Shown here: positions 26,912 to 35,154 of the stretch, one piece after another
Numbering within the stretch: position 1 is the stretch's first letter
How the letters are laid out: every line of letters begins with the position of its first letter
Made by a program: the position numbers and the translations under genes
From: an uncultured Pseudomonadota bacterium
GTDB taxonomy: Bacteria > Myxococcota_A > UBA796 > SXON01
Assembly (NCBI GenBank): GCA_903875225.1
Contig: CAIQVJ010000088.1
Coordinates: 124,001-188,000, forward strand
Length of the DNA: 64,000 nt
Reading direction: 5' to 3'
The notes under the pieces: generated by a model
Told to the model about the DNA's origin: nothing
Database searches by the model: none
The model's input: only the letters and a program-made list of their open reading frames with translations

Positions 26912-28138
26912 ATGTTCGCTACCCTTCCGCCGAATGTACGTTGCCTCTCCTGCATCCTCTGTGGCCGCGAGACCACCGACCCCTGGGCCTGGAGCTGCCC
27001 GGATTGTGGGGCGGAGTCCCGGATGGATGTTCGCTACCAGCCGACCGGGGACCTGACCGGCGTGGCGCGGTCGCGGCCCTTCAACATGTGGCGGTACCGG
27101 GAGCTCCTGCCTGTTCCCGCCGACGCTCTCCTCCCCCCGATCCAGGTGGGCGGCAGCCCGGTGAGCGAGGCCCCACGGCTCGCCGCGCGGCTGGGCGTGC
27201 GCGCGGTGTGGATCAAGGACGACGGCCGGAACCCGAGCGCCTCCACCAAGGACAGGCCTTCAGCCGTGGCTGTGGCGCTGGCCGTGGCCGCCGGCAGCGA
27301 GCGGATCGTGTGCGCCAGCACGGGCAACGCGGCGTCGTCCCTCGCGTGCATGGCAGCGTCGATGGGCCTACCGGCGACGATCTTCGTGCCCGCCCGGGCG
27401 CCGATGCCCAAGGTCGCGCAGCTGCGGGTTTTTGGAGCGCGCGTCCTGAGGGTCGCGGCGGACTACGACACCACCTGGGAGCTGTGCCAGCGCGTCGCGA
27501 CGAAAAAGCCGTGGTTCAACCGGAACTGCGCGGTCAACCCGTACCTCGTCGAGGGCAAGAAGACGATCTCGTTGGAGCTCGCGGATCAGCTTGGCGAGCG
27601 GATCCCGGCCTGGGTCGCGGTGAGCGTGGGCGACGGCTGCACCTATGCGGGCGTGGTCAAGGGGCTCGAGGAAGCCCACGCCGCGGGGTTCATCCCCTTC
27701 GTACCCCGCGTGCTGGGCGTCCAGGCCGAGGGCGCGCGGCCCCTGGTGGACGCGCTCGACGGGGATGGCAAGCTGCACGTCTCCTCGGCGGAGACCGTGG
27801 CCGACTCGATCGCGGTCGGCCACCCGCGCAATTTCCAGAAGGCGCTCGACGCCGCACGCCGCAACGGTGGCCGGTTCGTTCCGGTCACGGACGCCGCGAT
27901 CCTCCAGGCCCTGCTGGACTGTGCGCGTCTTGGAGGGGTTTTTGCCGAGCCGGCCGCGAGCGCGACGGTCGCGGGGGTTGGGGAGGCCGCGCGGCGAGGC
28001 ATCATCCGCGCCGACGAGGACGTCGCGATCCTGGTGACCGGCAACGGGTTGAAGGACACCGCGACTGCGCTGACGACCGTGGATGGGCCAGAGGACGTGC
28101 CGGCAGACGATGCCGCGGTGGAGCGGTTGCTGGGGTAG
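26912..28138 (+). CDS. thrC: Threonine synthase
   Basis: 408 residues, fold type II PLP enzyme converting O-phosphohomoserine to threonine. A zinc-ribbon-like start (CLSCILCG, then CPDCG) precedes the core. K in NPSASTKDRPS is the PLP lysine; STGNAASSLA binds the cofactor phosphate; VSVGDGCTYAGVVKG, and VTGNGLKD near the C-terminus, are family motifs. The N-terminal zinc-ribbon form is common in archaeal-type threonine synthases. It lies 39 bp from the divergent molybdenum enzyme, so one short region carries both promoters. thrA and thrB are not nearby. Confidence 0.88.
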   Translation: MFATLPPNVRCLSCILCGRETTDPWAWSCPDCGAESRMDVRYQPTGDLTGVARSRPFNMWRYRELLPVPADALLPPIQVGGSPVSEAPRLAARLGVRAVWIKDDGRNPSASTKDRPSAVAVALAVAAGSERIVCASTGNAASSLACMAASMGLPATIFVPARAPMPKVAQLRVFGARVLRVAADYDTTWELCQRVATKKPWFNRNCAVNPYLVEGKKTISLELADQLGERIPAWVAVSVGDGCTYAGVVKGLEEAHAAGFIPFVPRVLGVQAEGARPLVDALDGDGKLHVSSAETVADSIAVGHPRNFQKALDAARRNGGRFVPVTDAAILQALLDCARLGGVFAEPAASATVAGVGEAARRGIIRADEDVAILVTGNGLKDTATALTTVDGPEDVPADDAAVERLLG

Positions 28139-28225
28139 GCCGAGCGCGGCACCGATGCTGACGGCCGTTCCACGGCGACCCTCTACCGGTGACCCCGGGG
28201 AGCAAGGCCGCCCCAACGACCCCGA

Positions 28226-29776
28226 CTACCCGTCGTTGTGCTCACGCATGGCTACCACGGTCGTGCCGAGCAGCACGAGATCTCCGTACGTGCCGAGGCG
28301 GGGTTCGATGACGCGGGTGAGGCGCAACGCATGGTCGAGCAGCACGGTCGGGAGGGTCTCGTGGAGCGCGCTGATCGTCGCGTGGGCGCCCGAGACGTCG
28401 AGGCTGCACTGGCGGCGGCCGGTGAGCACCTTGTCGAGCGTGAAGCCCTTCTCGCGGGCCCGGGCGGCGCGCGGGCCGGCGCACCAGCGGATGTTCTCCT
28501 GGTTGTTGCGGTCGGGCAACAGGAGACCAGGGTGCTGGGGCTCGCGACCGATCTCGACGCGCTGGCCGGCAGACATGGGCACGCGGATCTGGGTGTCGCC
28601 CACGAGCACGCCAGCGTAGCCCTCGTCGCCGCGCAGATCGTGGAAGACGAGCGTGGCGCCGGTCGTGCGGATCTCGGTGCCCTCGACGAGCGTGAAGGTG
28701 CCGTTCACCTGCGCCGAGAGGCCGTTCACCTGCACACCGGGGGTGAGCACCGTGATGCTCACGCCGTGCGCAGAGACGTCGGCCCGGAGGACAGCGCGGT
28801 CGGTGCGGTTGAGCCAACGGCCGTCCGGCAGGAGATCGTAGCTGTAGCCGGCGACCACCTCGGCGATCGGGACGGCGGGGAGCGCGATCCCGGCGATGAC
28901 GAGGTCCATGCACGCGTCGGACTGGCTGTCGAGGATGATGGTGTCGGACCCGGCCGCGCGGTTGCTCTGCTTCTGGTGGGCGGCGACAGCGGCGCGGAAG
29001 GCGGTGGGCGTTCCGATGAGCAGGCCGCGACCGGACCGCGCCCAGTCGATGCGATCCGCCGGGCTGATGTTGTAGGTCGAGAGCCACAGGCGCGAGGGGT
29101 CGACGACCGGGAGCCTGTCGACAGCCTCGTTGAGGAACGGGGAGCCGGGGCGGAAGCCCTCGAGGATAAGGTGGCCGTTGGGGCTCACCTGGGGCATCGG
29201 CTCGCTGGCGTTCCAGATCGTCAGGGACTTCTGCTTGATGGCCACCATCAGCACGTCCGGCAGCGCGCACGCGTACTGCGGGACCGCCCGAAAGATCTCG
29301 GTCTCGCCGGGGATGCCCTTGAGAGCGTGGCGCCCCGTGGACTCCCAGGGGATCTCCGCCTGGTTCATGCAGTGCATGGTGCCCGCGGAGAACCACACCT
29401 CGCCGGCGCCGGTGCGGGCGTTGATGCGCGCCGAGAGGTTCACCGGCTCGCCGAAGGCGTCGTTCTCGGCCTCTTCTACATCGCCCGTCGCGATGCTGGC
29501 GCGGAACACCACACCGGAATTTCCACCGGGGGCGTGGGCTTCCACCAGATCGAGCGAGGCGCGTACGGCGTCGGTCGCGGTCTCGAACAGCGCCATGAAG
29601 CTGTCGCCGATGTTCTTGACGACCCGGCCGCCACGACCGGTGAGCACCGGCTCGACGTACTTCTGGTGTTGCGCGAGGATGTTGCGCAGACCCTCACGAT
29701 CCGCGCTGGCCACGGACTTGGTGTAGTCCGCCATGTCGGTAAAGACGACACTGCGCGTTCGGCTTCGGGTTTGCAC
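28226..29776 (-). CDS. Class III adenylate cyclase with C-terminal FHA-like domain
   Basis: 516 residues. The catalytic domain covers about 8-175: VVFTDMADYTKS with the first metal Asp, VVKNIGDSFMALF with the substrate Lys and second Asp, and PVNLSARINARTG with the Asn and Arg of the transition state. The middle region is unassigned. Residues about 410-510 look FHA-like (RVEIGREPQHPG, then a SGAHATI segment where the family has SxxHA). Start: GTG 29776 has AGGAG five bases upstream; the frame runs farther 5' but lacks support. Cytosolic; FHA points to control by a Thr kinase. Confidence 0.85.
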   Translation of the reverse strand: MQTRSRTRSVVFTDMADYTKSVASADREGLRNILAQHQKYVEPVLTGRGGRVVKNIGDSFMALFETATDAVRASLDLVEAHAPGGNSGVVFRASIATGDVEEAENDAFGEPVNLSARINARTGAGEVWFSAGTMHCMNQAEIPWESTGRHALKGIPGETEIFRAVPQYACALPDVLMVAIKQKSLTIWNASEPMPQVSPNGHLILEGFRPGSPFLNEAVDRLPVVDPSRLWLSTYNISPADRIDWARSGRGLLIGTPTAFRAAVAAHQKQSNRAAGSDTIILDSQSDACMDLVIAGIALPAVPIAEVVAGYSYDLLPDGRWLNRTDRAVLRADVSAHGVSITVLTPGVQVNGLSAQVNGTFTLVEGTEIRTTGATLVFHDLRGDEGYAGVLVGDTQIRVPMSAGQRVEIGREPQHPGLLLPDRNNQENIRWCAGPRAARAREKGFTLDKVLTGRRQCSLDVSGAHATISALHETLPTVLLDHALRLTRVIEPRLGTYGDLVLLGTTVVAMREHNDG

Positions 29777-29904
29777 GGGCACTCCTGCGACGACGCAATT
29801 ATCCCGGCGCGGCGGGCGCGGCGAATTCTCGGGCCGGCACGGCCGGCCCCGTCGTACGGTCCCGATGGTACTCCGCCTCACACCCCCCGGGCTGCGATTC
29901 CGGT

Positions 29905-30483
29905 ATGATCCAGCGAATGAGCCTCTCCCTCCTCACTCGCGCGCTCCGGGTCGTACGCACCCCCCAGATCCTCCTTCTGGTCGCAAAGGTCTACATCCCC
30001 GTGCTCTTTCCGCTCACGTTCCTCATCGCGCTCGCCTCGTTGCGGCTCGATCAGATCGTCGGGATGTCCTCGTTCGTCTCTTCGCCGCTCAACTACGGGC
30101 TCGCGGTGGCATCGCTGGTGGCGGGCCTCGCGATCGTCGGCGTCAGCTATGCAGAGCTCGTCTTTGTCGGTGCGGGCAGCCCGAGTCCGACGGCGGGCCG
30201 GACGATCCACCTCGTTCGCAGCGGCATCTATGCGTACAGCCGGAACCCCTCGGTGATCGGAAAGCTGCTGGGTGTGCTCGCCGTCGGCCTGGCGCTGAAT
30301 TCCTTCTCGTTCTGCTGCATCCTCGTTCCCCTCCTGCTCGCGGGTTCGCTCGTCGAGAAGGTCTGGCGACAGGAGCCCGTGCTCGTGGAGATCTTCGGCG
30401 ACGAGTACGAGCGATATAGGGCAGAGGTGCCCCTGTTCCTTCCCTGGACCTTCTTTCTTCCCCGCAAGCAGCCTCGGAGCTAG
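29905..30483 (+). CDS. Isoprenylcysteine carboxylmethyltransferase-family (ICMT) membrane methyltransferase
   Basis: 192 residues with about four spans. The SAM-binding C-terminal half carries LVRSGIYAYSRNPSVIGKLL (R-N-P with preceding Y, as in ICMT/PEMT) and EIFGDEYERYRAEVPLFLPW, the conserved F-G-x-x-Y-x-x-Y end. Bacterial ICMT-family enzymes methylate small lipids or natural-product intermediates, not prenylated proteins. The radical SAM gene begins three bases after its stop, so the pair probably acts on one substrate. ATG at 29905 or 29917. Confidence 0.82.
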   Translation: MIQRMSLSLLTRALRVVRTPQILLLVAKVYIPVLFPLTFLIALASLRLDQIVGMSSFVSSPLNYGLAVASLVAGLAIVGVSYAELVFVGAGSPSPTAGRTIHLVRSGIYAYSRNPSVIGKLLGVLAVGLALNSFSFCCILVPLLLAGSLVEKVWRQEPVLVEIFGDEYERYRAEVPLFLPWTFFLPRKQPRS

Positions 30484-30486
30484 CTC

Positions 30487-31935
30487 ATGGACATCACCCT
30501 CATCAATCCGCCCGAACAGCTCCGCGTGTGGGCCGGCATCCCCAAGGCGATGGCCTACGGCGTGTACTGCTTCCCCCCCCTCGGGCTGATGTACATCCAG
30601 GCAGCGATCGAAAAGCGCTCGAGCTTCAAGGCGGAGATTTTTGACCCCGTCGTGGACGATCTGGACTATCCGGAGTTCGAGGCCCAGCTCAAGCGCTACC
30701 CGCTCGATCTGGTCGGGATCTCCACCTACACGCACTCGCTGCCCGACGTGCAGATGACCGTGAACACGGTGCGGAAGATCAACCCGAAGGCCACGATCGT
30801 GCTGGGCGGCCCGCACTGCTCGATGTTCCCCGACTACGCCGCCGGGCTCAAGGGCGTGGACGCCATCACCACGGGCGATGGGGAGGACGCCTTCCTCGAC
30901 ATGGTGCACGCGCAGAACGCCGGCAAGGACTTCGAGGGGATCGAGGGCGTCTGGTTCCGCCAGGACGGACAGCTGGTCAAGAACAAGGACCGCAAGTCCA
31001 CGAAGTCCCTCGACGCCTACCCCTGGCCCGATCGCTCCCGCACCCGCTTTCGCGACTACTACCTGCCCGGCTGCAAGCAGCCGCTCAACACGACCGCGAT
31101 CACGTCCCGCGGCTGCCCGCACTCCTGCCCGTTCTGCCTCACGTACAAGAAGCAGTACCGCATGCGCGACATCGAGAACATCCTCGACGAGATGGAGCAC
31201 TGCGTCTCCCTGGGCATCACCGAGACCCACTTCATCGACGACCTGTTCACCCCGAACAGCCAGTGGGTGTTGAAGTTCTGCGACGCGATCGAGCGGCGCG
31301 GGGTCAAGTTCAACTGGGGCTACAAGACGACCATCGCGGGCACCACCCGTGAGCAGATCCGTCGCTGCCGGGAGACCGGCTGCACGAAGATCCACTTCGG
31401 CGTCGAATCGGCGAACAACGAGGGCCTCGACAAGTGGGGCAAGCACTGCGACACGGACGACGTTCACCGCGTGTTCAAGTGGTGCCGTGAGGAGGGGGTG
31501 CGCTCGGTCGCGTACATCATGCTCGGCGGACCGCACGAGCCGACCATGGAGGAGGCCGTCCACAACGTGGACGAGATGATCAAGCTGGACGCCGACTATG
31601 CGGTGTTCGCGGTGTTCTCGCCCTACCCCGGCACCGAGAGCTTCGAGGATGGCGCGAAGAAGGGCCTGTACCCGGCAGATTGCTGGGATCGGCTGATGAA
31701 GGACCCGTTGTGCGGCGTGGAGGTGCCCGCCTGCTGGGAGGAGCACCTCACCAAGGCGCAGATCCTCGAGCTGCTCAAGATCGCCCACCGGAAGTTCTAC
31801 GCCCGCCCCCGGTTCATCGCCCGCGCTGTCACCCAGCTCGCCACAGCGGCGGAATTCAAGCGGCTCGCGCAGGGTGCGCTCTCGATCGTGAAGCTCGAGC
31901 TGCTCAACGCGCAGAGTCGCACCGCACCGGTGTAG
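30487..31935 (+). CDS. B12-binding radical SAM protein
   Basis: 482 residues. The N-terminal part (about 1-150) has the Rossmann-like B12 domain (LINPPEQLRVW, LDLVGISTYTHSLP, TIVLGGPHCS, ITTGDGEDAF). The central radical SAM barrel starts at SRGCPHSCPFCLT, a CxxxCxxC iron-sulfur motif, and continues with FIDDLFTPN, KIHFGVESAN and YIMLGGPHEPT. Such proteins methylate or rearrange unactivated carbon in lipids, hopanoids, tetrapyrroles or natural products. GGAG lies seven bases before the ATG. It is flanked within six bases by the ICMT gene and a Nudix gene. Confidence 0.88.
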   Translation: MDITLINPPEQLRVWAGIPKAMAYGVYCFPPLGLMYIQAAIEKRSSFKAEIFDPVVDDLDYPEFEAQLKRYPLDLVGISTYTHSLPDVQMTVNTVRKINPKATIVLGGPHCSMFPDYAAGLKGVDAITTGDGEDAFLDMVHAQNAGKDFEGIEGVWFRQDGQLVKNKDRKSTKSLDAYPWPDRSRTRFRDYYLPGCKQPLNTTAITSRGCPHSCPFCLTYKKQYRMRDIENILDEMEHCVSLGITETHFIDDLFTPNSQWVLKFCDAIERRGVKFNWGYKTTIAGTTREQIRRCRETGCTKIHFGVESANNEGLDKWGKHCDTDDVHRVFKWCREEGVRSVAYIMLGGPHEPTMEEAVHNVDEMIKLDADYAVFAVFSPYPGTESFEDGAKKGLYPADCWDRLMKDPLCGVEVPACWEEHLTKAQILELLKIAHRKFYARPRFIARAVTQLATAAEFKRLAQGALSIVKLELLNAQSRTAPV

Positions 31936-31941
31936 GCTGTC

Positions 31942-32319
31942 ATGGGTGACCGCGTGCTGCATGTCGTCGCCGCAGCGATCCTGCGCGATGGCCGGCTGCT
32001 CGCGGCCAGGCGGCCACTCACCGGACGCAACGCCGGGAAGTGGGAGCTGCCGGGGGGCAAGGTGGAGCTCGGCGAGACGGAGGAAGCTGCCGTGATTCGC
32101 GAGATCCGCGAGGAGCTCGGCTGCGGCGTGTTGCCCACGTCGCGGCTCGGCGAGGTGCTCTACGAGGGCATCCGCCTGTGCGGCTGGTCCTGCACGCTCG
32201 TGGAGGGGGAGCCGACGTTGAGCGAACACACCGCGTTGTGCTGGCTCCTGCCCGGGGAGCTCGGCGGGATCGACTGGGCCGGCCCGGACATTCCGCTGTT
32301 GGGGCGGATCTTCGCGTAG
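31942..32319 (+). CDS. Nudix hydrolase (MutT-like)
   Basis: 125 residues, the usual MutT length. The Nudix box is intact: GGKVELGETEEAAVIREIREELG (read in parts, GX5EX7REXXEEXG). RRPLTGRNAGKWELPGG precedes it as in 8-oxo-dGTPases. The ATG lies six bases after the radical SAM stop, so it is a likely third member of that operon. Cleaning an oxidised nucleotide, or hydrolysing a diphosphate in the same pathway, are both possible. Confidence 0.85.
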   Translation: MGDRVLHVVAAAILRDGRLLAARRPLTGRNAGKWELPGGKVELGETEEAAVIREIREELGCGVLPTSRLGEVLYEGIRLCGWSCTLVEGEPTLSEHTALCWLLPGELGGIDWAGPDIPLLGRIFA

Positions 32320-32383
32320 CGGCGACAGGTCCCCCGCTCGTGGATGCGGCGCATGAACCGGGCCTGGCACGCCCGAGCCTCGG

Positions 32384-33298
32384 TCACGGCGGTGGGGGGT
32401 GCACCGTGGCGGTTCGTGCTGCCAGCAGCGGCATCCCGATCGCCGACAAGACGAGGATCCCCATGCCGAGCGCGGCGTGGCGATCCGGGATCTGCCCGAG
32501 GAACACCGCGCCGAAGAGGGTCGAGAACAGCGGGCCGGCTGCACCCGCTGCGGCGACGGGGCCTGCGCGTCCTATGCGGTAGGCCTCGGTCATGATCAGC
32601 TGCGCGACGGTGGCCGTGAGTCCGGCGCCCAGGAGCAGTGCCAGGGTGACCGGGTCGTGCGGCCAGGGCTCGCCGAGCGCCAGGGACGCCGTGAAGCTGC
32701 CCATCGCGGCCACGAGCGTGAAGTAGAAGACGATGGTGATCGGCTTGTTCGTGGCGCCCGCCTTCCGCACCGTGAGGTACGCGCCCGCCGAGGTGATGCC
32801 GCTGAGGAGCCCGGCAGCGCGACCGATCACATCGAGATCGCCCGCCCGCGGCTGCGCGAGCAACGCGACGCCGACGAGCGAGCAAGCCACGGCCGCCCAG
32901 ACCAGCCGCCCCGTGCGCTCGCCGAGGACGAGGGGCGCAAACAGTGCCACCCACACCGCGCTGGTCTGGTTCAGGAACGCAGCCTCTCCCACGCCGAGGT
33001 GCGCGAGTGCGGTGAAGTACGCGATCAGCGAGACGCCGCCGAACACCCCCCGCATGCAGAGTGCCGGCCTGCCATCGCCGAGCAGCAGGCGACGGTCACC
33101 ACGGGCGAGGATCACCAGCGCGACGAGGTTCACGCCCGACCGGAGCGCACTCGTGACCAGCGTGGAGAGCCCCGGGTCGTGGGCGTGCGCGGAGCTGACG
33201 AAGGTGGCCATCGTCGCGAACAGGAACGAGCACGCGATCATCAGGCCCACGCCGCGTGAGGAGCGCTCGGCGACGGGTTCGAGAACGGCCTCGGGCAT
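32384..33298 (-). CDS. EamA/DMT-family transporter
   Basis: 304 residues, about ten hydrophobic spans in two EamA halves (MIACSFLFATMATFVSS start of repeat 1; GLLSGITSAGAYLTVRKAG near the start of repeat 2). Typical family glycines and ALAHLGVGEAAFLNQTSAVWVALFA, read in pieces, are present. Substrate unknown; the family exports amino acids or other small metabolites. ATG 33298 was chosen; the frame is open about 31 codons further up, through sequence with no membrane character. Confidence 0.85.
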   Translation of the reverse strand: MPEAVLEPVAERSSRGVGLMIACSFLFATMATFVSSAHAHDPGLSTLVTSALRSGVNLVALVILARGDRRLLLGDGRPALCMRGVFGGVSLIAYFTALAHLGVGEAAFLNQTSAVWVALFAPLVLGERTGRLVWAAVACSLVGVALLAQPRAGDLDVIGRAAGLLSGITSAGAYLTVRKAGATNKPITIVFYFTLVAAMGSFTASLALGEPWPHDPVTLALLLGAGLTATVAQLIMTEAYRIGRAGPVAAAGAAGPLFSTLFGAVFLGQIPDRHAALGMGILVLSAIGMPLLAARTATVHPPPP

Positions 33299-33504
33299 TC
33301 GCGCGCCGGGTAGCCCGGGCCGGGAAGGCCGGCCCGCGATCTGGAGTACGAATCTCACGCTCGGGCTTCGACAGAATTTGGCAAGGAACATCCTTACGAC
33401 AGCGTGATTCCAGACCGCACGGTGACCGGTTCGGTGCGCTCGCGGTCGCCGAAACGAGCGCGCACTAGTTAGACTCCTCGTCCAGCGAACAGGATTGCCT
33501 CTGA
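33299..33504. other. Divergent promoter region, 206 bp
   Basis: Lies between the EamA transporter and the pseudokinase-PP2C gene. It must hold both promoters. TTCGG and CCGAA flank a 14-base centre near 33428-33452, a possible operator. No coding potential of note was seen. Confidence 0.4.
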
Positions 33505-35079
33505 ATGGCTAGCGGTTTCCGCTCCCGACCCACGACGTTCTCCCCGGGGATGAACCTCTCCGACTATTACAAGGTCGAGGCGTTGATTCGCCTCGCCGAA
33601 GGTCGGATGTTCTACCTGGTGAACGACAACCGGCCGGACCGCCGTACCCGCCGTTGCTGGGAGTGCGGGTTCGAAGAGAACCCGGCCGTCCAGCTCAATT
33701 GTGGGGAGTGCGGGGCCTCGCTGGCCACGCGCCGGTTCCTGCTCTCGACCCGGTGGGAGCGCGAGCGCTTCGATCCGTACCTGCAGTTCTTCCAGAAGCA
33801 GCTTCAGCACCCGGCCCTGCTCTCGCCGTGCGACGTGTTCCCCCACCCCGAGGAGAACCCGAGCCTGATGTGCTCGGTCGTGCCGTTCGCGAACGAGGCG
33901 CTGATGCTCGACGAGGCCGCGCCGCTACCCATCGAGCGGGTGGTCGCGTTTGCCCAGCGCGCCGCGGGCATCATCGGGATGCTGGCGTTCAACGGGGTGC
34001 GGCTGGCCTGGCTGCACCGATCCAATTTCGTGATCCGCCCCGGCGGCGAGTTCGTGTTGTTCGACCCCGAGGTCGCTGCCGTCGAATCCCGCCCGTTGAC
34101 GGCGGAGGAATACGCGCCGACGATGAAGGAGCTCGGGGAGATCCTCCGTCGCTACACACCGCTCGAGGAGCGCGCCTGGCAGTCCCTGTTCCTGAGCATG
34201 GAGAACGGCGAGTTCCCCACCACGGCGGACTTCGGCCAGGCGCTGCAGCAGGAGGCCCACCGCCACAAGCGGCAGCGGCTCACCCGCCACGCCGGGATGA
34301 CCGATGTTGGCCTGTTGCGTTCCTTGAACGAGGACAACTGGGGTTGGGCCCGGCTCACCGAGGGCGTCGAGATCTTCGTGGTGGCCGACGGCATGGGCGG
34401 CCACGACTCCGGCGAGGTGGCGTCCCAGCTTGCTGTGGACACGCTCGTGAGCGTCGCGCGCGACCGCGTGGACGTCACGCCGCGTCCCTCGGTCTCGGTG
34501 ATCGAGAACATCCTCGACGAGGCCTTCCAGGAGGCCAACAACACGATCAAGGGCAACGCCGAGGCGCGTGGGAACGACATGGGCACCACGCTCGTGACCT
34601 GCATGATCGTCGACGACCAGATCGCGCTCTGCGCGAACGTCGGGGATTCCCGCGGCTACCTCGTGCGCAACGGCACGCTGCACCAGATCACGCGGGACCA
34701 CTCCCTGGTCGCACGCATGGTCGAGCAGAACCGCATCACCGCCGAAGAGGCGCGCAACCACCCGCACTCGAACATCCTGCTCCGCACGGTCGGGACCGAG
34801 CGGAACGTGGACATCGACATCTTCCAGGTCGAGCTCGAAGAGGGGGACCGTCTGGTGCTCTGCTCCGACGGCTTGTGGGGCGAGGTCGAGGACTCCGAGA
34901 TCGAGCAGATCTGTACCCAGTCCGAGGACAACCGCGCGATCAGCCGCCAGCTCGTGCGCGCCGCTCACATGGGCGGCGGCAAGGACAACATCACCGTGCT
35001 CGTGATCAACGTGCCGGGCGTGGGGGTCGCTTCGCAGGTGCCGGAGCGCACCGCGGCAGGGCTCACCAGCTCGGGCTGA
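33505..35079 (+). CDS. Zinc-ribbon/pseudokinase/PP2C phosphatase fusion
   Basis: 524 residues. Residues about 50-75 form a zinc ribbon (CWECG and CGECG). Residues about 85-240 look like a degenerate kinase C-lobe: LAWLHRSNFVIRPGGEFVLFDPE resembles the H-R-x-N catalytic loop and the strand leading to DFG, but the catalytic Asp of HRD is missing. Residues about 270-505 are a complete PP2C: SLNEDNW, FVVADGMGGHDSGEVAS, NVGDSRGYL, LVLCSDGLWG and GGKDNITVLVI provide the metal-binding Asps. It should be a Mn/Mg-dependent Ser/Thr phosphatase with an N-terminal regulatory module. ATG 33505 is weakly supported; 33550 is an alternative. Confidence 0.88.
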   Translation: MASGFRSRPTTFSPGMNLSDYYKVEALIRLAEGRMFYLVNDNRPDRRTRRCWECGFEENPAVQLNCGECGASLATRRFLLSTRWERERFDPYLQFFQKQLQHPALLSPCDVFPHPEENPSLMCSVVPFANEALMLDEAAPLPIERVVAFAQRAAGIIGMLAFNGVRLAWLHRSNFVIRPGGEFVLFDPEVAAVESRPLTAEEYAPTMKELGEILRRYTPLEERAWQSLFLSMENGEFPTTADFGQALQQEAHRHKRQRLTRHAGMTDVGLLRSLNEDNWGWARLTEGVEIFVVADGMGGHDSGEVASQLAVDTLVSVARDRVDVTPRPSVSVIENILDEAFQEANNTIKGNAEARGNDMGTTLVTCMIVDDQIALCANVGDSRGYLVRNGTLHQITRDHSLVARMVEQNRITAEEARNHPHSNILLRTVGTERNVDIDIFQVELEEGDRLVLCSDGLWGEVEDSEIEQICTQSEDNRAISRQLVRAAHMGGGKDNITVLVINVPGVGVASQVPERTAAGLTSSG

Positions 35080-35154
35080 ACGCCCGCCGGGGTCGACGGC
35101 CGGTCTGCGGCCCGCGGTGGACAGGGCGCCACGCCGGGCGGAGGCCGCCAGGAG

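Noticed and set aside
29878..32544. 888-codon minus-strand open frame
   Set aside because: Antisense to the ICMT/radical SAM/Nudix operon, no family signal; the real genes have clear motifs and starts.
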